Positions 1 to 8,995 of a stretch of DNA of 64,000 nucleotides are shown here, in pieces. The stretch spans positions 124,001 to 188,000 of the forward strand of contig CAWEBQ010000002.1 in assembly GCA_963807385.1 (NCBI GenBank). Direction: 5' to 3'. Positions within the stretch are counted from its first letter, which is position 1. Every line of letters begins with the position of its first letter. The stretch comes from JBDTSW01 sp963807385. GTDB lineage: Bacteria > Actinomycetota > Thermoleophilia > Solirubrobacterales > 70-9. Both the position numbers and the translations under genes were made by a program. Under the pieces are notes generated by a model. It saw only the letters and a program-made list of their open reading frames with translations. It was not told the DNA's origin and made no database searches.

Positions 1-2
1 TC

Positions 3-1181
3 CGAGCGGGGGTCGCCAGCGCCCAGGGATCAAGTTCTCCGGTGCTCGTCAGCGTCTTCCTCGACGGTGGTGCCGACTCGCTGTCGATCCTCGCGCCGGT
101 CGGCAACGGGACCTACCAGGACATGCGTCCGAACCTTGCCCTCGCCGCCGGAGAGAGCCGCGCGTTCCGCGACTCCTCTAGTTGGCGCTGGAACAACGCC
201 GCCGCCCCGCTCGACGATCTCCACCGCGCGGGCAAGATGGCCATCTTCCCCTCCATCGGCTACAACGACGCCGACCAGTCGCATTTCACCTCCCGCCACT
301 ACTGGGAGGTCGGCAAGCTCGACCCGAATTTGCGCACCGGCTGGATGGGTCGTCTGATCGATCGGATCGGGACGGACGACAATCCGCTGCAGGGCCTCTC
401 GTTCGACGGCTGGCTCTCGCCGGGGCTTGCCACGGCCTCGAAGCCGGTCGCCGCGATAGAGGGCACGAGCTACGACCTCTACGCGCCCGGCGTCTGGGAC
501 GACACGCCGGTCGCGGATGCGATGTACGGGGCGCTTGCAGGCATCGGCGAGCTCCACGCCGCGGGGCCCGCCGGCGGCCGTCGGACCGCTGGACGCGTGA
601 CCCAGCAGGCCACGCAGGTGCGGGAGCAGCTGCGTTCCTTCGGCGAGGTGACCCCGCCCGCCGCCTACCCGGACGACCGGTTCGCCGAAAGCCTGGCCGG
701 GCTCGCCGCGATGCTCGGCGCCGGACTCGACATCAGGTGCGCCGCGCTCAGCGCCGCGGGCGGCTACGACACGCACGACAACCAAGAGGGCAGCTTCGGC
801 GAGGACGTCGGGACCACGGCGCAGTCGCTGAAGGCCTTCCAGCAGGACCTCGAGGCGAAGGGCCTTGCCGATCGCGTGGTCACGCTCGTCTGGTCGGAGT
901 TCGGCCGCCGCCCCCACGAGAACGGGGACGGGCCCGGCGCCGGGACGGACCACGGGGCCGCAGGGAGCGCCTTCCTGATCGGAACGAAGGTCCGCGACCA
1001 GGTGATCGGCGGGATGCCGAGCCTCACCAACCTCGACGAGGACGACAACCTCAGGCACACGGTTGATTACCGCGACCTCTACTCCGAGCTCATCGACCAG
1101 TGGTTCGGCGACGATCCCACCGCGGTGATCGATCCGGGGTGGAGCTCGGACGTGGCCGTGCCGAGCAACCTGATCGAGTGA
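3..1181 (+). CDS. DUF1501 family secreted protein, 5' truncated by window edge
   Basis: The frame is open to the left edge, so the start and any Tat signal lie outside the window. The visible protein begins with the strand VSVFLDGGADSL, the usual opening of the DUF1501 alkaline-phosphatase-like fold. It carries the two other landmarks of the family, GGYDTHDNQ around residue 245 and WSEFGRRPHEN around residue 285, near the C-terminus. DUF1501 proteins are exported, have no settled function, and usually sit beside a DUF1800 partner, which here would be upstream of the window. The TGA stop shares one base with the next ATG (TGATG), so the two genes are probably cotranscribed. Family call is firm; activity is unknown. 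Confidence 0.85.
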   Translation, partial: RAGVASAQGSSSPVLVSVFLDGGADSLSILAPVGNGTYQDMRPNLALAAGESRAFRDSSSWRWNNAAAPLDDLHRAGKMAIFPSIGYNDADQSHFTSRHYWEVGKLDPNLRTGWMGRLIDRIGTDDNPLQGLSFDGWLSPGLATASKPVAAIEGTSYDLYAPGVWDDTPVADAMYGALAGIGELHAAGPAGGRRTAGRVTQQATQVREQLRSFGEVTPPAAYPDDRFAESLAGLAAMLGAGLDIRCAALSAAGGYDTHDNQEGSFGEDVGTTAQSLKAFQQDLEAKGLADRVVTLVWSEFGRRPHENGDGPGAGTDHGAAGSAFLIGTKVRDQVIGGMPSLTNLDEDDNLRHTVDYRDLYSELIDQWFGDDPTAVIDPGWSSDVAVPSNLIE

Positions 1182-1559
1182 TGTGTCTTCGGGCCCCGGT
1201 GGGGGCGCTCGCGATCGCCGCCGCAGCGCTCTGCCTGGTGCCACCCGCGGGCGCCGGCCAGACCCAGATCGGCGTCCGCGCTACAGAGTTTCAGCTCACG
1301 TTCACGAGCCCGCCGCCGTTCGATCCCGGGCCTGCGGAGATCGAGTACGTAAACCAGGGCGAGGACCCGCACGATCTGAAGGTCCGCCGGAAGGGAGCAC
1401 GCCGGGTGCGGTCGATCGCCGAGCTCGAGCCCGGCGGCGTCGGCGAAGCTCGCGCTGCGGCTGAAGCGCGGCGCCCGCTACGTGATGTGGTGCTCCACCC
1501 TCGACGGGAAGCACCGTGCCCTCGGCATGGAGGCGAACCTGAAGGTGAGAAGGCGCTAG
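1181..1559 (+). pseudogene. Secreted cupredoxin-like protein, frame-broken
   Basis: ATG overlaps the DUF1501 stop. The first part reads as a signal peptide (ALAIAAAALCLVPPAGAG) followed by a cupredoxin-type strand and VNQGEDPHDLKV, which holds the first copper-ligand-type His. Around 1436-1443 the frame shifts. In the +1 frame it continues SAKLALRLKRGARYVMWCST and then LGMEANLKV to a TAG at 1557-1559. That tail has the Cys and Met expected of a blue-copper loop, although the usual second His is not at the expected place (CSTLDGKH). One extra base explains the break. The rejoined protein would be about 125 residues. The role is probably periplasmic or extracellular copper electron transfer; the copper site is not complete enough to be sure. 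Confidence 0.6.
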
Positions 1560-2093
1560 CTACTTGCGGTCGCGTGCCTTCTTGAGCAGGCCGACCGCGC
1601 CCGTGCGGGCGTTGACCATCCCCAGCATTGCTTTCTCGCCCAGCGAGCCCTGCGGGGGCATTGCACCGAGCTGGCGGGCCAGCTCGCTGGCGTCCGTGTA
1701 GGCCCGGTTCTCGACGATCAGCCCGTCCTCGATCGTCAACAGATCCAGGCCTTCGATCTTGATTGAGGCGCCGGTCGCGCTGAGGCCCTGGAACTTCTCC
1801 GCGCCAGTGAAGGTGCCGGTGGCCATCCAACGGACTGCCGCCTTGTCGCCGTAGGCAACCATGTCGGCCACGACCATCTCGAAGTCGGGGAAGGCCCCGA
1901 ACATGCCGCCGAAGAAGGCCCGAAGGTCCTGGGGGACCTTGAGGTCGGCCATCCCGTAGAGGTAGTCCATGCTCCCGGGCTTCCACACCGCGGCCATCCC
2001 GTCGAGGTCGCGCGCCTCGATCGCGTCGAAGTAGGCCGTGGCGACCTGCTTGGCGGATGCGGACTTGGGCTTGGAGCTCGTCTTCGTTGCCAT
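1560..2093 (-). CDS. SnoaL-like (NTF2-fold) ester cyclase family protein
   Basis: The 177-residue protein starts with a short basic tail (TKTSSKPKSASAKQ) and then the SnoaL/NTF2-like pattern: helix VATAYFDAIEARDLDGMAAV, the FFGGMFGAFPDFEM strand region, AVRWMATGTFTG, and a long C-terminal helix. SnoaL-like proteins form small alpha+beta cone dimers that act as cyclases, isomerases or binding proteins, and the fold alone does not fix the reaction. Its stop codon directly abuts the stop of the converging cupredoxin gene. There is no neighbouring polyketide gene, so the true SnoaL cyclase role is unlikely. No unusual features. Confidence 0.7.
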   Translation of the reverse strand: MATKTSSKPKSASAKQVATAYFDAIEARDLDGMAAVWKPGSMDYLYGMADLKVPQDLRAFFGGMFGAFPDFEMVVADMVAYGDKAAVRWMATGTFTGAEKFQGLSATGASIKIEGLDLLTIEDGLIVENRAYTDASELARQLGAMPPQGSLGEKAMLGMVNARTGAVGLLKKARDRK

Positions 2094-2177
2094 AAGGGGA
2101 ATCTATCCGGCCCGGTCCCGGGTAGGGTCTGTCCTGACGGCGGCCGAGGACGCTGCCCTGAGGCTTGGGAGGTCTCC

Positions 2178-2903
2178 ATGTCCAGTTCGATCAGCCGGAC
2201 CGTGCGCTCCAACGCGCTCGGCCTCGTCGCCATCTTCATCGCCCTCACCGGGACGGCGATCGCCGCGCAGACCGCGGCGACCAACTCCGTCCTGTCGAGA
2301 TCGATCAAGAACGGGCAGGTCAAGAAGCCGGACCTCGCGGGCAACGCGGTCCGGGGCGACGCGAACGTCCTCGACGGGACGATCAGCGGATTGGATGTCC
2401 TCGACGATTCACTTGGCGCCGATGAGCTCGCCAACGACTCGGTGGGTAGCCCGGAGGTCGCGGCCAACGCGATCGGCAACTCGGAGATGGCCGATAGCGC
2501 CGTTGGATCGGCCGAGGTGGCCGTCGACTCGCTGGCCGCCGATGATCTCGGCGAGGACTCGGTAGCCGCCTCGGAGCTGGCGAACGACTCGGTGGTGGGC
2601 GCGAACGTCACCGACCGATCGCTCGGATTGGTGGACGTCGCGGTTGCGCACTCGGGCCAGATCGACGTCAACCTGCCCTCGATCCCGGCGAACTCGTGCG
2701 TCGATAAGACTTTGAACGTCCTCGGGGCCCAAACCACGGACATCGTCGTGTTCACGCCACCACCGACCCTTCCCGACGGTGTCATCGTTGGCGCTCGCAA
2801 GTCCGCGGGGGCCAACCAGATCATCTTTCGCTCTTGCAACGTCGCCACCTCGGCGTCCGCCGACCCCGCCAGCGCCGCGCTCTCGTTCGCAGTGTTCCGC
2901 TAG
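2178..2903 (+). CDS. Secreted protein with about nine tandem ten-residue repeats
   Basis: A clear ribosome site (GGGAGG) lies 7 bases before ATG. Residues 12-31 form a signal peptide or anchor (ALGLVAIFIALTGTAIAAQ). From about residue 67 to 156 there are about nine units of exactly ten residues, for example DSLGADELAN, DSVGSPEVAA, NAIGNSEMAD, SAVGSAEVAV and DSLAADDLGE. The consensus is roughly D-S-L/V-G-x-x-E-L/V-A-N. Such regular short repeats usually build a solenoid or stalk. The C-terminal 80 residues are a non-repetitive domain with two Cys (NSCVDKTL, FRSCNV) that could pair. Proteins of this style are common in Thermoleophilia and uncharacterised. Likely surface-exposed. Confidence 0.75.
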   Translation: MSSSISRTVRSNALGLVAIFIALTGTAIAAQTAATNSVLSRSIKNGQVKKPDLAGNAVRGDANVLDGTISGLDVLDDSLGADELANDSVGSPEVAANAIGNSEMADSAVGSAEVAVDSLAADDLGEDSVAASELANDSVVGANVTDRSLGLVDVAVAHSGQIDVNLPSIPANSCVDKTLNVLGAQTTDIVVFTPPPTLPDGVIVGARKSAGANQIIFRSCNVATSASADPASAALSFAVFR

Positions 2904-2920
2904 AGCTCCGCCGGCTCGAG

Positions 2921-4920
<2,000 letters not shown>

Positions 4921-4930
4921 TCGAAGCAGG

Positions 4931-5335
4931 CTACAAACCGGCGCCGGCCACTCGGCGGCGGATCGCGGCATCGGCCCGGGCCTTCAAGCGGCCGGGGATG
5001 AGGGGCCCCAGCCGGGACCGGTTGCCGGCGATGAAGCGGTAGACGGCGTCGGTCAGCGGCTGGATCGCTCCGGAGATCGCCGCCAACGGCTGCCCGCCGG
5101 GCAGCAGGCGCAGCAGCTCGGTCAGCGCGCGGCCCGCGCTGTGGACGGTCCCGTCGGCCGCCACTAGGTGAAAGGAGGCCATCCTGGTCGTCTCGGCCAT
5201 GCCCGGCAGGAGCTGGGCGGCCGCGGGATGCTGGAGGGCCAGCGGCGCCAGCTGATGCCGCCGGTCCCAGGCGAGGATCCCGGCCAGTGCGGTGCGGCAG
5301 AAGCCGCAGTCTCGGTCGTAGAGGAGGGTGCTCAG
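4931..5335 (-). CDS. DCC family thiol-disulfide oxidoreductase (DUF393), probable CTG start
   Basis: The protein is a DCC family member: STLLYDRDCGFCRTAL carries the D-x-C-x-F-C motif at its very N-terminus, then ALQHPAAAQLL and HSAGRALTELLRLLPGG, all in family order. No ATG, GTG or TTG occurs between the motif and an ATG at 5422, which would add about 30 basic residues read from inside the upstream gene. A CTG at 5335 overlaps the upstream TGA (CTGA) and gives exactly the usual family N-terminus, so I place the start there. A miscalled ATG or GTG is the alternative. Expected role: membrane-proximal or cytosolic thiol redox chemistry, poorly defined. Confidence 0.75.
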   Translation of the reverse strand: MSTLLYDRDCGFCRTALAGILAWDRRHQLAPLALQHPAAAQLLPGMAETTRMASFHLVAADGTVHSAGRALTELLRLLPGGQPLAAISGAIQPLTDAVYRFIAGNRSRLGPLIPGRLKARADAAIRRRVAGAGL

Positions 5336-6729
5336 CCGGATGTCACGTCGCGCGCGAAAGTCTCGAACGCGTTCAGGTAGCGCTCGACGTCGTCGTCGGA
5401 GTGGGCCACCGACAGGGTCCACTCCTCCTCAACGCCCGGCGTCATGAAGATGCCGTGGTTCATGTGGTAGAGCCAGCCGAGCGTCGCGAGCTCGCCGTCG
5501 ACCGCACTGAGGTAGTCGCGGTACTCGTTGATCCGCTCGGGCGCAAAGATCACGCAGCCCTTGGCGCCCATCCCCTCGGTGTAGGCGGGGAGGCCGTAGC
5601 GCTCCACCACCTCGGAGCAGGCGGCCTTCAGCTTCTCGTTGGTCGCCTCGAGCTTGGCGTAGGCGTCATCGACCAGCACCTCCGTGAGCGTGGCCTCGGA
5701 GGCGGCCATCACCAGGGGGTTGCCGTTGAAGGTGCCGTACTGGTGAACGCGGCCGCTGGAGACCAGCTCGGCGATCTCCTCGGTCATGCCGATCGCGCCG
5801 CCCGGGTAGCCGCCACAGACCGCCTTGGCCAGGGTGATCATGTCCGGGGTCACCCCGAACCGCTGCGTGGCGCCCCCGTAGCCGATGGTCGCACCGGTCT
5901 TGACCTCGTCGAAGATCAGCTTCACGCCGTGCTGCGTGCAGAGCTCGCGCACCCGCTCGAGGTAGCCGTCCTTCGGCGGGATGATGTTGATGTTCATCAT
6001 CGCCGGCTCCATGATCAGGCCGGCCACCTGGTCTCCGATCTGATTCAGCACGCTCTCCAGCGCGTCGGCGTCGTTGAAGGGGACGGCCCGGGTCAGGTCG
6101 GTGATGGCCTTCGGGTAGCCCTCGCCGTATACGACGGAGCGTGGGTCGTCACGGTCGCCAAGATCCTCGAGGTCGGGGTAGACCGACACCATCACCGCGT
6201 CGTGGTGCCCGTGGTAGGAACCCTCGATCTTGAGGATCATGTCGCGGCCGGTGGCGCCACGGGAGAGGTGGACCGCGTCCATGGTGGACTCGGTGCCGGA
6301 GTTCGTGAAGCGCCACTGGGGGAGGGTGAAGCGCTTGACCAGTTCCTCGGCGACGATGATCGAGCCGTCGGTGGGGGCTGCGAAGTGTGTGCCGTCGTCC
6401 ACCCGCGCCTTTACCGCGGCGCCGACCGCCGGGTTCGCGTGGCCGATGACGCAGACGCCGAAGCCGTTGTGGAAGTCGGCGTACTCGTTGCCGTCCACGT
6501 CCCAGACGCGGGAGCCCTGGCCGCGCTCGATGTAGACGGGCCACGGGTCGTTCTCCTGAAAGGAGGACGGGACGCCGCCCGGCATGACCTTCTTGGCGCG
6601 TTCGTAGCGCTCAGAGGACTTTGGCGTGCGGTCGGCGAGCTTCTGTCTCTCGCGGTCGGTCAGCTCCTTGATCCGTCCGCGGTCGATGTGGCTTGCGGCG
6701 GTGGCGGTGAGTTCGGTCTCGACGGTCAT
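5332..6729 (-). CDS. Class III PLP aminotransferase, glutamate-1-semialdehyde aminomutase-like
   Basis: ATG at 6729 follows a good ribosome site (AGGGGAGAT). The 465-residue protein has the class III order: GSRVWDVDGNEYADFHNGFG, FTNSGTESTMDAV, KIEGSYHGHHDAV, LIFDEVKTG with the PLP-facing Asp, and the PLP lysine in TLAKAVCGGYPGGAIG. The closest pattern is HemL, which isomerises glutamate-1-semialdehyde to 5-aminolevulinate. However, the sequence around the lysine differs from the usual LGK-IIGGGLPVGAYGG form, the N-terminus is about 30 residues longer, and no other haem gene is nearby. I therefore call it HemL-like and not HemL. Its stop overlaps the DCC gene. Confidence 0.8.
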   Translation of the reverse strand: MTVETELTATAASHIDRGRIKELTDRERQKLADRTPKSSERYERAKKVMPGGVPSSFQENDPWPVYIERGQGSRVWDVDGNEYADFHNGFGVCVIGHANPAVGAAVKARVDDGTHFAAPTDGSIIVAEELVKRFTLPQWRFTNSGTESTMDAVHLSRGATGRDMILKIEGSYHGHHDAVMVSVYPDLEDLGDRDDPRSVVYGEGYPKAITDLTRAVPFNDADALESVLNQIGDQVAGLIMEPAMMNINIIPPKDGYLERVRELCTQHGVKLIFDEVKTGATIGYGGATQRFGVTPDMITLAKAVCGGYPGGAIGMTEEIAELVSSGRVHQYGTFNGNPLVMAASEATLTEVLVDDAYAKLEATNEKLKAACSEVVERYGLPAYTEGMGAKGCVIFAPERINEYRDYLSAVDGELATLGWLYHMNHGIFMTPGVEEEWTLSVAHSDDDVERYLNAFETFARDVTSG

Positions 6730-6859
6730 ATCTCCCCTGCGGTCGGGTCGTATCTGTTCGCGGCCATCCTGGCCGGGCGTTTCACGCTGGAGGGTAACTG
6801 GCGTCAGTCCGCGGTCGCGTACAAGCCAGGGACCCGTGCTGCTCCGAGCTGGCCAGTGA

Positions 6860-6876
6860 TATAGTTGCGCGAGCAA
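6860..6876 (+). promoter_or_regulatory. Candidate -10 and TTGC-N4-GCAA operator before the VOC gene
   Basis: In the 175-base divergent gap, TATAGT (6860-6865) is a plausible -10. It runs straight into TTGCGCGAGCAA (6865-6876), an inverted repeat TTGC-N4-GCAA covering the expected transcription start. A repressor bound there would block the dioxygenase gene at 6905. The binding protein is unknown. The AT-richness stands out locally. Confidence 0.4.
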
Positions 6877-6904
6877 GTAAAACGACCGAGAGAGGGAGCG
6901 CGCC

Positions 6905-7825
6905 ATGAGGCTCGAGGGCATCCACCACATCACGGCCGTCACCGGGGATGCGCAGCGCAACGTGGACTTCTATGCGGGTACGCTCGGGCTGCGGATGGTC
7001 AAGAAGACCGTGAACCAGGATGCGCCATCCGTTTACCACCTGTTCTACGCCGACGAGGCGGGTAGCCCCGGGGCGGATCTCACCTTCTTCGAGTTCCGTG
7101 GCGCACCCGAGGGCCGCGCGGGGGACGGGATGGTGCACCGGATCGTCTGGCGGGTTGCCTCGGAGGAGGCGCTCGCCTTCTGGGATGAGCGTCTCCGAGC
7201 CGCGGGCGTCGAGTCCAGGGGGCGGGAGGGCTCGCTGCGGTTCTCCGACCCGGAGGGCCTCGATCACGAGCTCGCCGTCGTCGAGACGGCCGACGCGCCG
7301 CTGAGCGCCGACCATCCGGATGTCCCGCGAGAGCTCGCCCTCCAGGGGTTCCACGCGGCGCGTGCGTATTCGGCCGCTCCGGACGCGAGCGCGAAACTGC
7401 TCGACGGCCTTGGCTTCAACGGGGCCGGATCCGAGTGGGAGGCCCGCGGGACGGATCGCGGAGGGCAGTGGCTCTACGACCCCCCGCCCGAGCGGCGCGG
7501 CCTGGAGGGCGCGGGCACCGTCCACCACATCGCCTGGGGCTCACGGACCGACGAGCACGAGGACTGGCGCGGGCGCGTGATCGACGCCGGCGCCAGGCCG
7601 ACCCCCGTGATCGACCGCTTCTGGTTCAGGTCGATCTACTTCCGCGAGCCGAGCGGTGTCCTCTTCGAGATCGCCACGCTGGGCCCAGGCTTCGGCGTTG
7701 ACGAGGACCCTGAGCATCTCGGCGAGAGCCTGATCCTGCCGCCTTTCCTCGAGGATCGGCGGGACGAGATCGAGGCGGCGCTCGTGCCGGTCACGAACCC
7801 GCGCCAAGCCGCGCCCGTGGAGTAG
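6905..7825 (+). CDS. Ring-cleaving dioxygenase, two VOC (glyoxalase-fold) domains
   Basis: GAGAGAGGGAG precedes ATG. Two vicinal-oxygen-chelate domains are visible. The first runs from MRLEGIHHITAVTGD to about residue 140. The second starts around GFHAARAYSAAP and has TVHHIAWG and GVLFEIATLGPGFG. The His residues in GIHHIT and VHHIAWG and the Glu in LFEIA are the usual metal ligands. The tail LGESLILPPFLEDRRDEIEA is typical of the MhqA/MhqO (YkcA-type) ring-cleaving dioxygenases, which act on hydroquinone-like or catechol substrates with Fe(II). The 306-residue length is normal. The substrate cannot be read from the sequence. The methyltransferase gene follows 15 bases downstream. Confidence 0.85.
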   Translation: MRLEGIHHITAVTGDAQRNVDFYAGTLGLRMVKKTVNQDAPSVYHLFYADEAGSPGADLTFFEFRGAPEGRAGDGMVHRIVWRVASEEALAFWDERLRAAGVESRGREGSLRFSDPEGLDHELAVVETADAPLSADHPDVPRELALQGFHAARAYSAAPDASAKLLDGLGFNGAGSEWEARGTDRGGQWLYDPPPERRGLEGAGTVHHIAWGSRTDEHEDWRGRVIDAGARPTPVIDRFWFRSIYFREPSGVLFEIATLGPGFGVDEDPEHLGESLILPPFLEDRRDEIEAALVPVTNPRQAAPVE

Positions 7826-7840
7826 GCCGGCACCGCACGC

Positions 7841-8464
7841 ATGTCCGCGGAGAGCACCGGCGAGTACTGGGCCGGGATCTGGAGCGCCAGGGGCCCGGCG
7901 GAGGTCAGCTGGTTCGAGGCCTCGCCCGAATCCTCGCTGCGGATGATCGAGGAGATCGGTCTGCGGGCCGACGCGCCGATCCTCGACCTCGGCGGCGGGG
8001 CGTCCGGGCTGGCGGGCAAGTTGCTTCGCTGCGGCTACACCGACGTGACGGTGGCCGACATCTCGGCTGAGGCGCTGGACAAGGCTCGGCGCTCCCTCGA
8101 CTCCGCTGAGCAGGAGCGGATCGAGTGGGTCGTCGCCGATGTGCGCGGCCACGACTTCGGCCGACAATTCGCGCTCTGGCATGACCGGGCCGTGTTCCAT
8201 TTCATGACCGAGGACGGGGAGCGGGAGGGATATCGCCGCAACCTGCAGCGCAGCCTTCGGCCCGGCGGTCACATGATCGTCGCCACCTTCGGGCCCGACG
8301 GTCCCACCAGCTGCAGCGGCCTGCCCGTTGTGCGCTATGGGGCGGAGGAGTTGGCCGCCGCGTTCGGGCCGGCCGCGCGCCTCGTCTCAAGCCGGCTTGA
8401 CGACCATGAGACCCCCTCCGGGAAGTCCCAGCAGTTCCTCTACGCACACCTCGAGGCGAGCTAA
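7841..8464 (+). CDS. Class I SAM-dependent methyltransferase
   Basis: The 207-residue protein shows motif I PILDLGGGASGLAGKLL (G-x-G variant), an acidic strand 2 end (VTVADISAEALDKARR), VVADVRGHDF, and the motif IV area ALWHDRAVFHFMTEDGER. Strand 5 contains RPGGHMIVATFGPDGP. This is the small thiopurine/TehB-like type of methyltransferase, with an N-terminal ENTGEYW-like segment (STGEYWAGIW). The acceptor is unknown. It lies 15 bases after the dioxygenase and is probably in its transcript. Its TAA overlaps the TAG of the converging rhodanese gene (CTAA). Confidence 0.85.
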   Translation: MSAESTGEYWAGIWSARGPAEVSWFEASPESSLRMIEEIGLRADAPILDLGGGASGLAGKLLRCGYTDVTVADISAEALDKARRSLDSAEQERIEWVVADVRGHDFGRQFALWHDRAVFHFMTEDGEREGYRRNLQRSLRPGGHMIVATFGPDGPTSCSGLPVVRYGAEELAAAFGPAARLVSSRLDDHETPSGKSQQFLYAHLEAS

Positions 8465-8862
8465 TCGGGCGGAGCCGGCTCGGTAGGAAGTCCGGCGCGC
8501 AGCCATTCCTGAGCGCCGCCAACCACATCGGTGGCGTCGAGGCCGAATGTCCTCAGCGTGGCCGCGGCAAGGCTGGACTGGTAGCCCTCGTTGCAGATCA
8601 GGATTACCCGGCAGTCCGTGCGGGCCAGGGCCGGGTCACGATGCGCCGACCGCGGATCGAGCCGCCACTCAAGGACGTTTCGGGAGACGAGGTGTGCGTT
8701 CGGGATCAGCCCGTCCCGGCGCCGCTGCTCCACCGGTCTGATGTCGATGATGAGAGCGCTTCGTCCAGCGGCCCGCTGCGCGTCCTCCGGGGCCAGGCGA
8801 ACGAGGGTTGACCGCGCGGCTTCGAGCATCGCGTCGACGGTGCTCGGCTCGGGCTCAGACAC
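8461..8862 (-). CDS. Rhodanese-like domain protein
   Basis: A single rhodanese domain fills residues 30-125 of 133: ALIIDIRPVEQRRRDGLIPNA, then the active loop CNEGYQSSLAA with the catalytic Cys, and the C-terminal VVGGAQEWLRAGLP. The N-terminal 28 residues are helical. Single-domain rhodaneses carry sulfane sulfur from a persulfide Cys to acceptors such as cyanide or thiols. The cytosolic location follows from the lack of a signal. It converges on the methyltransferase and has no obvious operon partner. The gap 8863-8995 upstream holds nothing I recognise. Confidence 0.85.
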   Translation of the reverse strand: MSEPEPSTVDAMLEAARSTLVRLAPEDAQRAAGRSALIIDIRPVEQRRRDGLIPNAHLVSRNVLEWRLDPRSAHRDPALARTDCRVILICNEGYQSSLAAATLRTFGLDATDVVGGAQEWLRAGLPTEPAPPD

Positions 8863-8995
8863 TCGGAGCCAAGGCTACGCGAGATCCGCTTCAACTGATC
8901 GCGCGCCGGTACCGACCGGATCTGGTCAAGCGCCGCCGCGGCCCACGCATGCCCGCGCGAGGAGCGCAGGTGGCTGGAGCGGCTGGTCGGGCCGC

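Noticed and set aside
30..1244. Long open frame antisense to the DUF1501 gene
   Set aside because: Arg/Gly/Val-rich text with no recognisable motif, opposite to a clear family member; a by-product of high GC.
5332..6729. Calling the aminotransferase hemL outright
   Set aside because: The lysine environment and the length differ from typical HemL and no haem gene is adjacent, so only a -like call is made.
5287..6864. 525-residue plus-strand open frame opposite the HemL-like gene
   Set aside because: Entirely antisense to a gene with PLP-site motifs; composition of a shadow frame.
8863..8995. Small gene between the rhodanese and the asparagine-synthase-like gene
   Set aside because: Short frames there have no start with a ribosome site and no recognisable protein text.
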